From the NCBI RefSeq assembly GCF_003589595.1, contig NW_020654422.1:15654344-15718343 (forward strand): 64,000 nt of DNA. Reading direction: 5' to 3'. The notes under the pieces are model-generated. The model made no database searches. It saw only the letters and a list, made by a program, of their open reading frames with translations, and was not told where the DNA came from. Each line of letters begins with the position of its first letter. The stretch's first letter is position 1. Positions 42,023-54,203 of the stretch are shown in pieces. Made by a program: the position numbers and the translations under genes. The DNA comes from Hyposmocoma kahamanoa (taxonomy: Eukaryota; Arthropoda; Insecta; Lepidoptera; Cosmopterigidae).

Positions 42023-42439
42023 ATATTATTTTCTTCCAAACGATTTTATCTTTAGCGTTAGTACTTAACTATTTAACTTCAGTTATACTTAGATTTTTTT
42101 TAGCATTTTAGACAGTAGGAAATTTTGGGTCTTTTATCAGGCACCATTTCATTCAGTAATTTTGTAAGCAAACGGCAGCGAGGCAAGGACCTTTACCTAC
42201 CCCACCCTGTTGTTGTACCTTCCCAAAATACCGTTCGGTTTATGTTTATTCCGCGATTTCCTATCCCCGTATTTAATTTCCTATTAATATCTAAATTCCA
42301 CAACAACAACTGCAATGACAATGATATCCTAAAGTCTCAAAAAGAAAGAAAAGATTTATTTGGAAGAATTATCAAAACTTGGCAACTCAATCAAAATTGT
42401 ATATGGCCAAAGGCTGGACGTCATAGTGCCAAGGAACAT

Positions 42440-42860
42440 GAAAAAAAAGAGGCATGGACCATCAAAGAAAAAACCAGACAGCGTCTCGAAGTATTCGAAT
42501 TGTGGTGCTACCGCTGCATGCTTCGTATCAGCTGGATACAAAAAGTCAAGCACGAAGAAACAGTACACCTGCGCATTAACACCTCACGCCAGCTGATGCG
42601 GACCATCAAGAAGCGCAAAATAACATATCTCGGTCACGTGCTTCGACCCGATAGATACCGACTGCTTCAACTTATAATGATGGGAAAGGTTGAAGGCAAG
42701 AGACGCGCTGGAAGACGTAAAAGTCATGGTTACGCAACATAAGTGAGTGGACCGGAGTCACGACCGCAGAACAACAGTTCCATTTGGCCGTGACAGGGAC
42801 AAATTTGCCATATTGACGGCCAACCTCCAATAGTGGAGAAGCACTTTAAGAAGAAGAAGA
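42440..42860 (+). pseudogene. LINE ORF2 C-terminus with (AAG)n tail
   Basis: In one frame: AWTIKEKTRQRLEVFELWCY, RCMLRISWIQKVKHEETVHL, QLMRTIKKRKITYLGHVLRP and LLQLIMMGKVEGKRRAGRRK. After a frameshift, SEWTGVTTAEQQFHLAV. This E.W..R.MLRI.W..RV..EEVL.R....R.L...I..RK..YLGH..R....YLLQLI..GK.EG.R..GRR pattern is a conserved LINE C-terminal tail. The copy ends in AAGAAGAAGAAGAAG (42843-42862), as does the 3' end at 17-199 in complement. The upstream 42125-42440 frame is unrecognised. The clade is uncertain. Confidence 0.7.
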
Positions 42861-42862
42861 AG

Positions 42863-44734
42863 AATGTTGTAAACAATAGTATTTTACTCAACACCGTGAA
42901 ATTAAATTCTCAAACACATTTATTACCTTTAGTCCTATTTTTACGTTTATTTAGTTATTGTAAATTAATTTGTATTTACATAATTATTTAATCTACTTCA
43001 AAGACTTGCTCTATAAAAAACTTAAAGGAATTAGAGCTTCCAAATAAACGGAAACTTGTTACGAAATAATAACATTAATGTGTTATTTTTACATATCGTT
43101 TGTCATCAATTTTCCCTGTTTTTTATTGTAATTTGTTGACTGAAGAAAAAGGTTTACGAGCACTTCTTTGTTTACATTTTTTGTAATCCGAAAAACAACG
43201 AAGTATAGTAACCGACTACACCCAGAGCTGCAACATCAAGAAATCCTATCTACTAGCAAGAACTAAGGACTCCACTATTCATGCTGACCAAAGCTATCAT
43301 CTGACCGAGACTGTGCAGTATAGTAAATATATATATATATATATCAAAACATTGTGATTGCTTGATATTGATAAGAAATACTGTATAGAAGTAATCCATA
43401 TCCAATTCAAACTACTATAATGACACCTAACATGTCTGTATGCAGTCAAATGAATCTCGGCGCAATGCAGTCCCGTAAAACCTTTTTTAATTTTCATCAC
43501 TCGGCAATAACGCTTTTAATTTCAGGTAAACGCTGTGAAAACTGACTGTCATACGTGATCAAATTAATTTGCGTATCGCTTTCCAAACCGCCCGCCGCCG
43601 TCGCAACGCCCTTTACAGCTCGTCATAAAATAAATGAACTGAACACGTTTAATATTAAATTAAAATGACAGCAATTTCGCGTTTAAATCTCGTTTTATGC
43701 AAATTGGGGCACTATTGTGTTTCTGATTTATACCTGCGCTGGACGTTACTTAAAATGGTCGTAAAAAGTGTCCAGATTACGGCAACTAGCGTTTGTGTCA
43801 CATAAAGGCTGGTAATGGCTACTGTAAATATTGTTACAATTCCTGCCCTGTTTGGCTCATTTTTTTCCGAAATGTGTTCTGTTAGACAATTGTATCCACC
43901 GCTTTTTCTGACAAAAAATATTAGATTTATTTAGGTTTGTTCTCATATCTACAGTATATATGACAAAATTCGTACCATGAAAAGGATGTATGCATGTATG
44001 TTTGCAGGTGAAATAAACGGAAAAAGATACAGATTTATATATAAACGAACGCAAAATGAACGACTAAAAACGTTTTACTTAATTTCTTCTTTATTCTCGT
44101 ACATTTTACTGGACGAAATAACTAAAACAGAATGGTTTAAAGTGGGGCAACATTGAAAACTATGCGCTGTCGGGAAGTGGGCCAGAGCGGGCAACATTTG
44201 GACCGCTCTATTTGGCATTTTTTTCTTTTTACCGTGCAAATAGATATGGCAACCGTGGACAGTTTTTCACGGAAAGCATGTATAAGGTAGAGATATACTC
44301 GCGACCACATACTAAAATAGATTCATTATAAATTTATTTTCACCGAGTTTACGTAAAATAACATAATTAAAAAAACACTTACTACACAGAACACTTCCAA
44401 GACATCCTCGCTAAACCAATATACAAGACTCATTAATAAAGAGGATAGACATCTAAAATGGTGTGGCAGACTTTAATAACAAACATCAGTCCATTAATCA
44501 TTATCCATCACCAATATGATTATCATCACTTATATATAATATAATGTATATTACAAATACATAACTGCATATATAGATATCGTGATATTCCTTCCACGCA
44601 GTTGTTGTTCTGATGATATTGTAATATGTTCTGTAGTGTATTATTGTGTGTGGTAAATAAATGATTTAAATGGTTATTTCCGTCATTCAGTGGCATCCAA
44701 ATGGCTGAATGGAACTAAATTAAATTTCGTAAGT
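42863..44734. other. No recognisable feature; possibly unique DNA
   Basis: Nearly 1.9 kb with no family match. A short (AT)n tract lies at about 43326-43344. The part at 43540-43880 is less AT-rich, with an octamer-like ATGCAAAT, and could be unique or conserved non-coding sequence. No frame is supported. Confidence 0.35.
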
Positions 44735-45060
44735 AATATCATTTTTAAATAAGTGCGCATTTGAACTCCATTTTGCCTGATAGAAAGTTACGACGCATGA
44801 GGTCGACAATCGAACTTGCATGTCCAAATAATGCCTATTCGCTCTGATATATGGAATAAGTCTGCAGGCAGGGAATTTCACTCCAAAACCATTCGCCATA
44901 TAAATTGGAAGCGTAACGCTTCGTGAGAATCCTTGAAATATTAACAACATAGGGGTTGAACCCCAGCATACGTCTAGTCCCCCGATGACGGAAAGGGGAA
45001 GGCGGAATTGAATTTTGCAATTCCATCTCTCACTCTCTGTATATCCTGTAGAATAAGCAG
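44735..45060 (-). mobile_element. LINE 3' end, same family as 36330 and 59339
   Basis: Minus frame: NSIPPSPFRHRGTRRMLGFN, NLYGEWFWSEIPCLQTYSIY. The steps LxxxIPPSPF, then EIP.LQTYS... (from the usual WNELPA..FP) followed by a KCALI end match 36540-36900. Stops present. Confidence 0.6.
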
Positions 45061-46984
45061 TAAAGTAGAATACCGTAAAGTTTAAAGTTAGCGTAAAGTT
45101 ACCGTAAGGCTTTGTAGGCTCAGCAGCTTCTCCTTTACTAAATCTGAGTCACATATAAGGTATTGGATAGGATACGCTTGAATAACTATGATATATGAAG
45201 TAAAACAAGCCCTACTAGGTAATATTTAAAATTTCCCACACAAGCTGTCCTTAATTCTTTGAAGCTGTGACGAAGTCGCAACAAACATGACGGAATTTAA
45301 TATAAATTAACCAGAACACAGGATTAGCATTAATTTAACCGACCTATTCAAATACTTTGATCTCGTTAGCGTTGTGTTAACGCTCGCGTTTAGTGTGTTT
45401 ATTAAAACCGTTACAATGGAGCCACACGGGAAATAAGTAATTTAACGTTGGTATTAGGAACTTCTCGCACAGAGCAAAAGCGAGAGAGAGAAGGGAAAGT
45501 GTAATGCACCGAAGTAGATTATGTATGAGCTATAACGCACTACGATGCAACGGTCCAAGCAATTTTGACATGCAGTATTCTGGCCTTCTCGCTGTTGTGA
45601 ATAGTGCGCCTTTAAAAAGTTAGCTGTAATGCATAAGTATATAGGTGTATCTATCTACCATAGTGACAGATACACGTGATACAATATGTGCATAAAAATA
45701 TAGAGAAAATAGGGAGTTTCCAAGGTTCTTGAATAACATCGCATAACTTGTCACGAGAACCTGTTGGGTGTTGGCGCCAAAGGACCTTTCAAAATAACGA
45801 TCCTTAGAAGAAGCCTACATCCTACAGGGGTCATGTACAAATTGAGATTAAGTATCTGAATAACTGAACTATGTCTGTAATAAATATGGGACCAATATAA
45901 GAAGGTTTCCCAAAGTGATATAAAGTATGTAACTCGTCTGAAAATCACCCAGAGATCTGCGGCAGCATACTACGAGCTGCGCACCTCCCTAATTATTGTC
46001 AACATGACTTTGTATTATTGACTCACTTTTTTTTCCATATATCTTCTATAATTTAACACTTTTTTCTATAAGTTGCTTCGTTCCTCATTAAATATATCGT
46101 AATTTGAACTGACTTTTATTGCTTTTATTGTACCTTACCTGTATATTTTAACTTATTGTCTAATAAAAACACTTGTTTATTACTTTATATACGCAATACT
46201 TGTTATAGATCTAGCATGCCTGTACGAGTAGCTCGCTAAACTCTTGTGTAGGGTACTTTGGTACTCTCAATTGTCTACGAATTCGTAGCATTAAAAGCCA
46301 TCAGCGTTTACTGTTCTCGTAGCAATAGTAAATTATTAGCAACATTTCTATGATGAAAATCTATTTCAAAATTCAAAACACAAATATAAAAGAATTTCTT
46401 TTCACAATGAGATTATGGAGGTCCATTACATTTTAAATTACCACATAATTATTATTATAGAACCAACAAACACGACTCACTTGCATCGTCAATGGCGTAC
46501 AAAGAATTCAAGAAATTCACATTCAGATATATCTATTTTTAGACTACTAAAAATAGATATACAATACAATAGATATATAATAATACGTACAGTGGAGCAC
46601 TAGCCCCACTGTACGTATGGTATGTAACTAGTTACCAGGGTTCCGCAATATAAACAAGCAAACAAAAGTAGCTGACGAACTGACGATAAAGGCTTTGAAA
46701 CCACTATTGATACGGTAAATGTAAGCCTATTGTGCCTGTAACTATATTTTTATTGTCAAATGTTCGTACCTCCGGCAATGGAAAGTAATTCCTATAACAT
46801 TCGACCAGTTGTCATTTTGTAGTCCCTTAAAAATCCGCTAGATGGCATTAACCCATTTTAAGCGTATACCGAACCACGATAATGAAGTTTTTCCCTCGAA
46901 TTTTGACCATTGCGACCGAATTTTGTATCGTATAAATAAAGCCTACTATCTATCTCTTGTCTTGAAGCCTTAACTCATGTTTTA
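45061..46984. other. No gene; two short-spacer hairpins
   Basis: Non-coding. Hairpin at 46529-46560 (14-bp arms ATATCTATTTTTAG, spacer ACTA) and at 46583-46618 (13-bp arms ATACGTACAGTGG, 10-nt spacer). The GAGAGAGAGAAGGG tract at about 45483-45497 is the only low-complexity sequence. Confidence 0.45.
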
Positions 46985-47325
46985 AAGCATAGTTTCCAAA
47001 GTGGTCCCTACTGCCCCCCAGTAGGCGCTGAAGAGCCTTAAGGGGCGGTAGGGGCCTCGGAAGCAATTGGGCGGCGTTGATGATGCCTCCTTGTGAGTAT
47101 AGTGTTTTGTAGTTGACGCTGTCTAGGAGGTGCTGCCGCATTTGAAAAATACAACCTGAATTATCTATATAAACTACACTACGTGCATATATCTTTTTTC
47201 TTAGTGAGTTTTTGTTAAGTTAATAATTAAGAAATACGTGTTTTCAATTACTTTTTGTAGTGGTGGGCATTGAAACTTTTTATCTAGCCTAAGTGGGCGA
47301 TGGGCCAAAAAGTTTGGAAACCTAT
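46985..47325. mobile_element. hAT-like non-autonomous element
   Basis: Left end CATAGTTTCCAAAGTGGTCC and right end CCAAAAAGTTTGGAAACC form inverted ends around GTTTCCAAA/TTTGGAAAC. The interior has CCCAGTAGGCGCTGAAGAGC, GGGGCGGTAGGGGCCTCGGA, GCATTTGAAAAATAC and CTAAGTGGGCGATGGGCC. A second copy is at 60845-61410. The GTTTCCCAAA...GGCTCACCGCCCAC design is familiar from hAT MITEs. No transposase. Confidence 0.65.
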
Positions 47326-47381
47326 TTTCTAAAGAGTTTAGCACTATAGTTCCTCAGCAGATAAAACAGACAAACAAATTA

Positions 47382-47625
47382 GTTTAAACCATTGACTTAC
47401 AAATAAATGGACGACGGGTCTAATACCAAAACCACGAAAAAAATGTCCCAAGTCAACCTATTCGAAATTTAAATTGTTATGTCATCGCAGTATCGCGCTG
47501 TCCGTAGAACAAATGAAGACTAAAGCGGAGTGTCGCGCTCTGTATACGATTTTAGCGCCTTACAAGTGCGGACACTTTTTAGCGCGGACCCGACGTCCAT
47601 ATAATTGTAAGTCAATGGTTTAAAC
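47382..47625. mobile_element. MITE with GTTTAAACCATTGACTTAC ends
   Basis: The outer 19 bp (GTTTAAACCATTGACTTAC) is perfectly inverted at 47607-47625. The arms continue through AAATGGACGACGGGTC / GACCCGACGTCCAT with few mismatches. The interior has two copies of a TCGCGCTGT/TCGCGCTCTG word. Non-coding, about 244 bp. Confidence 0.75.
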
Positions 47626-48125
47626 GATTTTAAAGAGATATCACTAGGATGCTCTAAATCCAAAAGGCGGAAAAAACAAACTTGTTAACAAAAAACAGTT
47701 ATTGAGACCGTTACCTTTATAAGAAATACGATGACTGTTCCTCTTACCCCATATTTTGGGGAAAGAGAAACTTTAGCACTATTTACACGTTTTCGGCAAA
47801 CACATCGTAAGTTTGAATTTAGCATAATGATTGTTAAACAAAACAAAATTCTTATAAGACTTTATCTGTTCATCCTAGAGTTCGAAACAGTTGAATGAAA
47901 ACAAAGTATGTTTGTTCCTCTTACCTCCTACCTGACTATACATAGACTTATATTAAATAGGAATCATGCCCTTATGGAAACGGCTGTCAGGCCCAATCTT
48001 ATAGCTGGCTTAATACTTTTAAATCGTTTACTACTAAAATATGTGAAATCTATGCACTCTTTGCTACGGAAACGTAGGCTTGACAATTAAACCTTTGTTA
48101 TGGGAACTAAGTACTTTTATCAGTT
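47626..48125. other. No recognisable feature
   Basis: Non-coding, with no family match. Confidence 0.35.
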
Positions 48126-48366
48126 CTCAGGGCGCTTTCAAATTAGACGCTTATAAAAGCGCTGAAGCGTTGCTATGGTGTGTTTGTGGTGCAGAAACTG
48201 CTCCTCAAATACATACATTATCTAGAAGCACAGCCGCAGCGCCATTCTCGTGATACGCTCGCGCTACTTTTGCAAACAGTCGCGATTTAGTGAAGAAAAA
48301 CGTATGCGTGGCTGCCGCCCGTCTAAAACGCTTCTATAAGTGTCTGATTTGAAGTCGCCCTCAGGG
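48126..48366. mobile_element. Inverted-repeat element, hAT-like
   Basis: AGGGCGCTTTCAAATTAGAC ... CTTATAAAAGCG at the left pairs with CGCTTCTATAAGTGTCTGATT ... GAAGTCGCCCT at the right. CTCAGGG occurs at 48126-48132 and 48360-48366, either a 7-8-bp target duplication or part of a CAGGG-type end. Confidence 0.65.
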
Positions 48367-49494
48367 TTTGCAAGAATTTGCAGGATGCATAAATTTTTTT
48401 TCTACTCCTGTACTTTAATTTGTCAATTATAATTTCATAAATGGTTCCTAGACAAAGGCGTTCTGTTAAGTTCTGAATAAAATTTTTATTGTCTATGGTA
48501 CTCGCTACTGAACTGAAAAATTTCTGTACACAGAACATCGATAACACAGAACTACAACGAGTTTCAAAAAAAGAACGTCGTATTTTTTCTAATTAAAATA
48601 TCAATACCTATGTTGTTAAAGAATATAAAATGCGAATAAATCTTAGCCTTTTGTTATGTTGCTGCCTCCTGATTAGTTAAATTGGCCTAAAGTTCTTGCA
48701 ATCGGGCCATAAACCTTTTTAAATAAAAATGATAGGTTTTAAAATATATGCGGTACTTGGCCACTTCTATCTCTATGGCGTTTCATGTTTTGTAGAGTTT
48801 GTTTGGCTTTTATTTGAATTTGTTGTCATGATTTGTTAACAAAATATACATTGAATATTGATTGTGTTTCATTACTTTATTTACTCGTAGAAAAAGTATT
48901 GTATGCATTATTTAGGTCAATCGGCAAAGTCTCGTGGTCTAAACGCGGTACTCGACTTTAAGAAGCCTCATTATGCAACGATTGCATAAAATACTATTTT
49001 TCCAAATATAGAGTTTTCTCTTATAAAGTAAAATCAGTTTTGAAAAGTTAAAGCAGAACTTGCAGCTATATAACATTAATTACTAGCATTAATTAGGTAC
49101 GTTTATTTTGGCTAGTGCTCGCAATAGCCATTCGGATGTGCAATGGCAATGAATTTATATGATGCGCCCAAAACCTCGTTACGCATTACTGCACTTTATA
49201 ATTAATTATGTTGTCACTAATGTTGCATTTAATAGTTAAATGCTATGATAATACCGAGTGTAACACCCATCTATATTCCCAGGCTGTAACAAAAAAAGGA
49301 AAACCTTATTGCGGCTAGTATTTGCACTCAACACAAAAAAAAAGTTTAACAAAAATTGTGAATTTGTTTGAGTGTTAAATGTGTTTCACAACAGAGTTAG
49401 ACACTCTGTTTTTCATTTCGACTCTGAGAAAATATAACATAATGAATGGATTGTCGAGATCTACTTTGCACATTTTTTTTATAATATCAAGTGT
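48367..49494. other. AT-rich non-coding
   Basis: No family match or structured repeat. Confidence 0.4.
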
Positions 49495-49831
49495 ATTTTT
49501 AACTGACTTCAAAACAAAGGAGAAGGTTATACGTTCCCCTGTATGTCTGTATCCGCATGTTTTCCGAATTCTCTGTCAATTGTAGACCAATTTTGAAAAT
49601 TCTTTTTTCGTTTGAAAGGGTGCACTCTCGTGGTGGTTCCATTGTTACTCGTGGTGGTTCCATTGGGATCCCACGGAAATCGAAAAATATACGCAAATGT
49701 TATAGGCATGGCTTGTGTTCTCATCGATTTCTCCGTCAGTAGTCGACCGATTTTGAAAAATCTTTTTTGTTTGAAAGGGCATACTCTCGAGGTAGTCCCT
49801 GATGCTGTTCTAGGGTAGTCTTGGCTATCAT
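49495..49831 (+). repeat. Family G copy, truncated
   Basis: AACTGACTTCAAAACAAAGG, then CCAATTTTGAAAATTC, TTCGTTTGAAAGGGTGCACT and GCATACTCTCGAGGTAGTCC. A 22-bp block with CTCGTGGTGGTTCCATTG is tandemly duplicated at 49627-49666. It breaks off into an S1 copy at 49832. Confidence 0.6.
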
Positions 49832-50055
49832 TCCTGTTTGGAAGGGTAATGGTGCTGGTGAAATTACAGGCACGTGGGACTTGTCAACTTATGTCTCAGG
49901 ATGACAGGAGCAGTAGCAGTGCCCCTAAGATCTTTACGATTTAAAGCTCTGAGTGGCACTGCAACTGTTATGGACAGGCGTGTCGCTTACCACCAGGCGC
50001 ACGATTGTTCGTCTCGTCACTTAGTATTTATTATAAAAAATAAAAATAAATATTT
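49832..50055 (+). repeat. S1 copy, 5'-truncated
   Basis: From TTGGAAGGGTAATGGTGCTG through GGCACGTGGGACTTGTCAAC, AGTGGCACTGCAACTGTTAT and GTTCGTCTCGTCACTTAGTA to a TATAAAAAATAAAAA tail. 5' truncation with intact tail is what an RNA-mediated element would give. Confidence 0.8.
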
Positions 50056-50322
50056 TTTTCCGATCTAAATCGCGTATATTTGTTACATAAAGTAAAATCC
50101 TTTGTAAAAGACATGTAGGGTCAATCGGAAACAAAGGTATTTAACTAGTAACTTTTGTAACTATAGTGAAACATAGGGTGGTTTGCATTAGTATTAGACT
50201 GAACTAGTTCTTAACTTTACCATCTCAGTCAGCCGTGACCATGGGACCTGTAAAGAGCCGGAAGCGTTGGTTTGTTTGAAAAAACAAATAAAATAGAAAA
50301 AATAGTTTCATTTTGTAAATAG
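50056..50322 (+). repeat. Family A, stub and partial copy
   Basis: TTTTCCGATCTAAATCGCGT with ATATTTGTTACATAA (50055-50085) is the left-end block. After unassigned sequence, CATCTCAGTCAGCCGTGACC, ATGGGACCTGTAAAGAGCC, TGGTTTGTTTGAAAAAACAA and AATAGTTTCATTTTG (50216-50322) form the right-hand half. Confidence 0.55.
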
Positions 50323-51235
50323 CTCTAATATAAATAATTTTTCGCTTCAATTTATAGGTTGAACAGCCAAAGGTCGAACTTCAAACCTAAACTTCCCGCA
50401 ATGAAGTTTGCACAATCCAATAAAGGTCTGCCATTCAAATTGATATTCAGGGAAGATAAATTTTCGTTTCGATTGCAAAATTATACTTCCATCTATCAAG
50501 ATTTGATGGACCATGTACAGTGATTTTTATGATATACTTTTTGCTTTTTTTAATAAATGTTTTGTTTTGATTACCTTGAAGAATTTTAAACCTGTAAACT
50601 ATTACTTGAAGTACAAGCAACGCACGAAATCACGGTGAATAAAAAATTGTGGAATCCACACAAATTGTGTGTTTGTTACAGGCTTTATTTATGTCTTGTA
50701 TTACAAGTATTAGTATTTTACACAAAACCTCGTCACATACCTAACAAGTATGTCAAAAAGAGCTTACAAACGGAACAGGCTTCGGGTTCGAGACCTTAAA
50801 CTTTTCTCTTTGATATAAACCGCCGTTTCATTTTATAACCGAAGAATTTCTTGTGAAACTTAACTCCAAAAGGGTTGAATAAAGATCTTCGTCCCAGATA
50901 AATTGAATTTAAGATAAATCTTTTTCGTTTATTTGTGTTTAAAAACTTGTTTGACGTTTTCCAGATATACTTACAAATTTCGAGTTGAGAACAAACTTTA
51001 TAGAAACTTTCTCGTTAAATGCTTGTTTGGACATGTCAATAGCAGCTTGTATAACATATCAAAAGCTCCTGATTAATTAAATTAATAAGTAAAAGTATCA
51101 AGTTTGTATTTTATAAAACTGTTCAGAGCGGTGTAAAATTATTCTTAAGAAATTCATGAAGCAGAATGCTCTTTTAGTTCAAAATAGTATTACGGTAACA
51201 AATGTATTTTTTATAATTTCGAGTTATGTGTCTGA
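50323..51235. other. No recognisable feature
   Basis: Non-coding, with no family match. Confidence 0.4.
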
Positions 51236-51448
51236 AGGTAAGCCCACCCATCCATAACAATTATAGTTCCACACAGAGCTTTAAATCGCAAGAATCTGAA
51301 AGACACTGTCATTGCACCTATGACCCTGAGACTTATCCTTTAAATCCCGAACACAACAAAGTTCATATTACTGTTTGACTGCAGAACTAGTATGCTGGCA
51401 ATATTTTCCTGGACTAACTATTTCACAAGGACCTCTACTGTCTAGTAC
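51236..51448 (-). repeat. S1 copy, diverged and internally deleted
   Basis: CACCCATCCATAACAATTAT, GAGCTTTAAATCGCAAGAAT, CTGAGACTTATCCTTTAAAT, TATTTTCCTGGACTAACTAT and AAGGACCTCTACTGTC. Antisense; faces the sense copy at 51633. Confidence 0.6.
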
Positions 51449-51632
51449 AAAAGGACTACGAAATAATTTCTCCCTATAACTTGCTCGGTACATAACAGAA
51501 CGTTACGTAGGGTTGGTAACTAACTGGATGGATCGTAAACAGGCTTAATATGCTAATTAATGCTTCCACACATTATTCTGAACCGATTATTGCTATATAA
51601 GATCTTTCAGTAATTGAATGTGTAACATAAAT

Positions 51633-51960
51633 TAGTAGCAGTAGAGCTCTTTGTGAAAGAGTTCTTCCAGGGAAGTACTGCCATCTTACCTATTTTAACC
51701 GCCACGCAGTAATGTGAGCATTACTGCGTTCCGGTCTAGTAGTGTACGGGTTCTGGTGAAATTACAGGCACATGGGACTTGTCACTTATGTCACAGGGTT
51801 ACGGGCGCAGTGGCAATGCCCCTAACATCTTTGCGATTTTAAGTTCTGAGTGGCACTGCAACTGTTAAGGATAGACTTGTAGCTTACCACCGGGCGAATG
51901 ACTTGTTCGTTGTGACGTGCAGTCACTTGGTATTTTAAATATTAAAAAAAAATAAAAAAG
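51633..51960 (+). repeat. S1 copy, full-length
   Basis: AGTAGCAGTAGAGCTCTTTG through CTGCCATCTTACCTATTTTA, GTGAGCATTACTGCGTTCCG, CAGTGGCAATGCCCCTAACA and ACTGCAACTGTTAAGG to TTGGTATTTTAAATATTAAAAAAAA. Best complete sense copy together with 4009-4310. Confidence 0.8.
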
Positions 51961-52037
51961 AATCTTATGGCGCACCACGCCTTGCGACTCAGAGTTCCCT
52001 TGCGACTCAAAACCCCTTTACCGTGCTGCTAAAATGT

Positions 52038-52338
52038 TGTATACTGTGCACACGGCGTATTTTATATACACGCCGTAAATGCTGTAGTCGCGCGTTTGTA
52101 TCGCGTATTTTGATAAGAAATAGTTTTAATTGTTTGGTTTGTTAATTTCAGTTAGTTTTTGAAATGAAGCAACTACATGAAATTCTAAGCGTAAACCGCA
52201 GTGGAGTATATAAGCTTCTTGCTTGCAACGCGATGTTTGCACGCGTTTGAATCGATTCACTACAAGCGTAAAGTATACGCGCAGATGTGTGCGTTCCAGA
52301 AACGCGCTTCGTCGGTGCGTCTAAAATACGCCGTGTGC
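52038..52338. mobile_element. MITE with GCACACGGCGTATTTTA ends
   Basis: GCACACGGCGTATTTTA (left) and its complement TAAAATACGCCGTGTGC (right) are exact. Inside are several GCGCG/CGCGTTTG words (GTCGCGCGTTTGTATCGCG, CACGCGTTTGAATCG). Non-coding. No target duplication is clear. Confidence 0.75.
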
Positions 52339-53029
52339 ATAAAATTAATTTATAAAAGTTAAAACCTGCGGCTTATAGGACCGACCTACAACGAGCACCT
52401 GCACCTGCTGAACTAAGAATTGAATGTTGTGAGGAAATGTTTAGGCGCAAACTGAAGAAACTTTTAAAAGTTTACTCAATAACAGAGTACATTCAAAGTG
52501 CTAAGTGTATAAACAATTAAATTATCATATTTATTAATGAATTTGACATTCACGGTATTATTATACTTTAATTTACGTATATTAGTTATTAAGAATCCCT
52601 ATTGACATTTCCTGTATACCGTACACCTGACATCATTACTTCAATTCAATTATTTATTAGTTTCATCAATTATCTTGATTTGTATATGTACACTGTTGTG
52701 TACTATGATTTATTATTATTTATTTCTCATTATTTTGTAAACTGACGATCACTTTTCGAAGAGTAGTATAAAATGACATGTAATTGTATTTGTAATGTTG
52801 AGAGAAATAAACTGAACTACCTAACCGTAGGCTCTTAACCACACTTGTCGCGTTAATTTTTTATTTTTTTATTTTATAGATTTAAATTTTAATCTATTGT
52901 TTTATTTTTAATTGTAATCAATACCTTCATATTTTAATTGCATCATACTAACCTTTTCCCAAGTTCTTTTAGTTTTTAGTTTTTGGTCGGAAATAAATAA
53001 AGTATTAATTCTTGTTAATATTTCCCTAT
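52339..53029. other. AT-rich non-coding
   Basis: No family match. Confidence 0.4.
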
Positions 53030-53222
53030 AGGAAATGAAACTATTTTTCCGTATTTAAATCGCGTATATTTGTTTTTTCAAACAAACCGACGTTTCGGGC
53101 CCTTTACAGGTCCCACGGTCACGGTTGACCATGGGACCTGTAAAACAAATATACGCGACTTAAATCCGGAAAAATAGTTTCATTTCCTATGTGTAACAAT
53201 CGCGAAAACCTAAGAACTCAAT
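53030..53222. repeat. Family A copy arranged as a large palindrome
   Basis: AGGAAATGAAACTATTTTTCC at the left and GGAAAAATAGTTTCATTTCCT at the right are complementary, as are TCGCGTATATTTGTTTT / ACAAATATACGCGA and TTTACAGGTCCCA / TGGGACCTGTAAA. The outer flank TGTAACAATCGCGAAAACCT is shared with 1700-1735. Confidence 0.7.
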
Positions 53223-53994
53223 ATTTCCTTATGTTATTTTTTTGGTGTATAGCTTTTGCAACATTTTTTATAACTACTTACAGTATATAGAGCTGTGCGT
53301 ATAGGTCAATGAATTATTTTTATACACATCTTTTAATTTCATTTGTTTTTGACGATAAACGAATTTTTGTGTAAAATCTAAACATTTCTAAATAAGTATA
53401 TTACTTATCGAAAGATGGATTTCGAATAAAATGAAGTGTAATTAAAGAATCGCTAACTGGTAGGGGAGACGAGTTCTTGAGCAGTGACCACGGCTCAGCG
53501 AACGTAGTGTAAGACATCCTCTGGCTTGATGGAGTTATGATCTGCGAAAGACTGCTGGCAGGAGATGAATGCGACGAAATAAATAATACGTCCAACTTTA
53601 TTGCTACAATCGTAATTGAGATACTTTTGTGTCGTCGCTACGTAACTGGTACATCAAATCGTCGCCTTACTTTTTTAATCTTGTATGTTAAAGCACAAAG
53701 TTACTGAAATGTAAAAAATTAATTGTGTATACAAATTTTACAGGCTGTTTTTACATCACATTTCCTTCGTATTTACACACTGGATTTTACCTATTATTAA
53801 AGTAATGCATCCAAATTAACTTCCTTCATAAGAAATTTAAAATAAATAGAAAGTTTTGCCATCTCCTGAATAATTACTCTATAAGATACGAGTTTGAGAA
53901 AGTAAGGCGTCAAAATATTGGTAATTTACAGCGTATTTACAGTTTTTTTTTTCGCTTCTGGGTATGTCAATATACACAAATGCTCGTATTCCAG
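53223..53994. other. No recognisable feature
   Basis: Non-coding. The 64-codon minus frame at 53401-53595 is unrecognised. Confidence 0.4.
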
Positions 53995-54151
53995 AACTCT
54001 ACTCAATACTCAAGTCAGGATTTGAGCAGACTTGAGTATGATTTCAAGCAATGGAAATACGACCCTAATGGCAAGGCCTTGAGTATGATTTTCAGTGCAT
54101 ACTGCAATACTCAAGTCCTGACTTGAGCATTGAGTAGAGTTCTGGAATACG
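53995..54151. mobile_element. MITE, family M1 copy 2
   Basis: CGTATTCCAGAACTCTACTC and the complement GAGTAGAGTTCTGGAATACG bound it. The interior has CAGACTTGAGTATGATTTCA and GAAATACGACCCTAATGGCA, as at 297-457. Roughly 157 bp. Confidence 0.8.
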
Positions 54152-54203
54152 ACCCACAGTCTGAGTCATTGACCTACGTCTGAGTCAAAATATTATGTTC
54201 TAG

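Noticed and set aside
42125..42440. N-terminal part of a 205-codon gene
   Set aside because: Only the part from about 42440 matches LINE; the upstream extension is unrecognised and probably a chance open frame joined to it.
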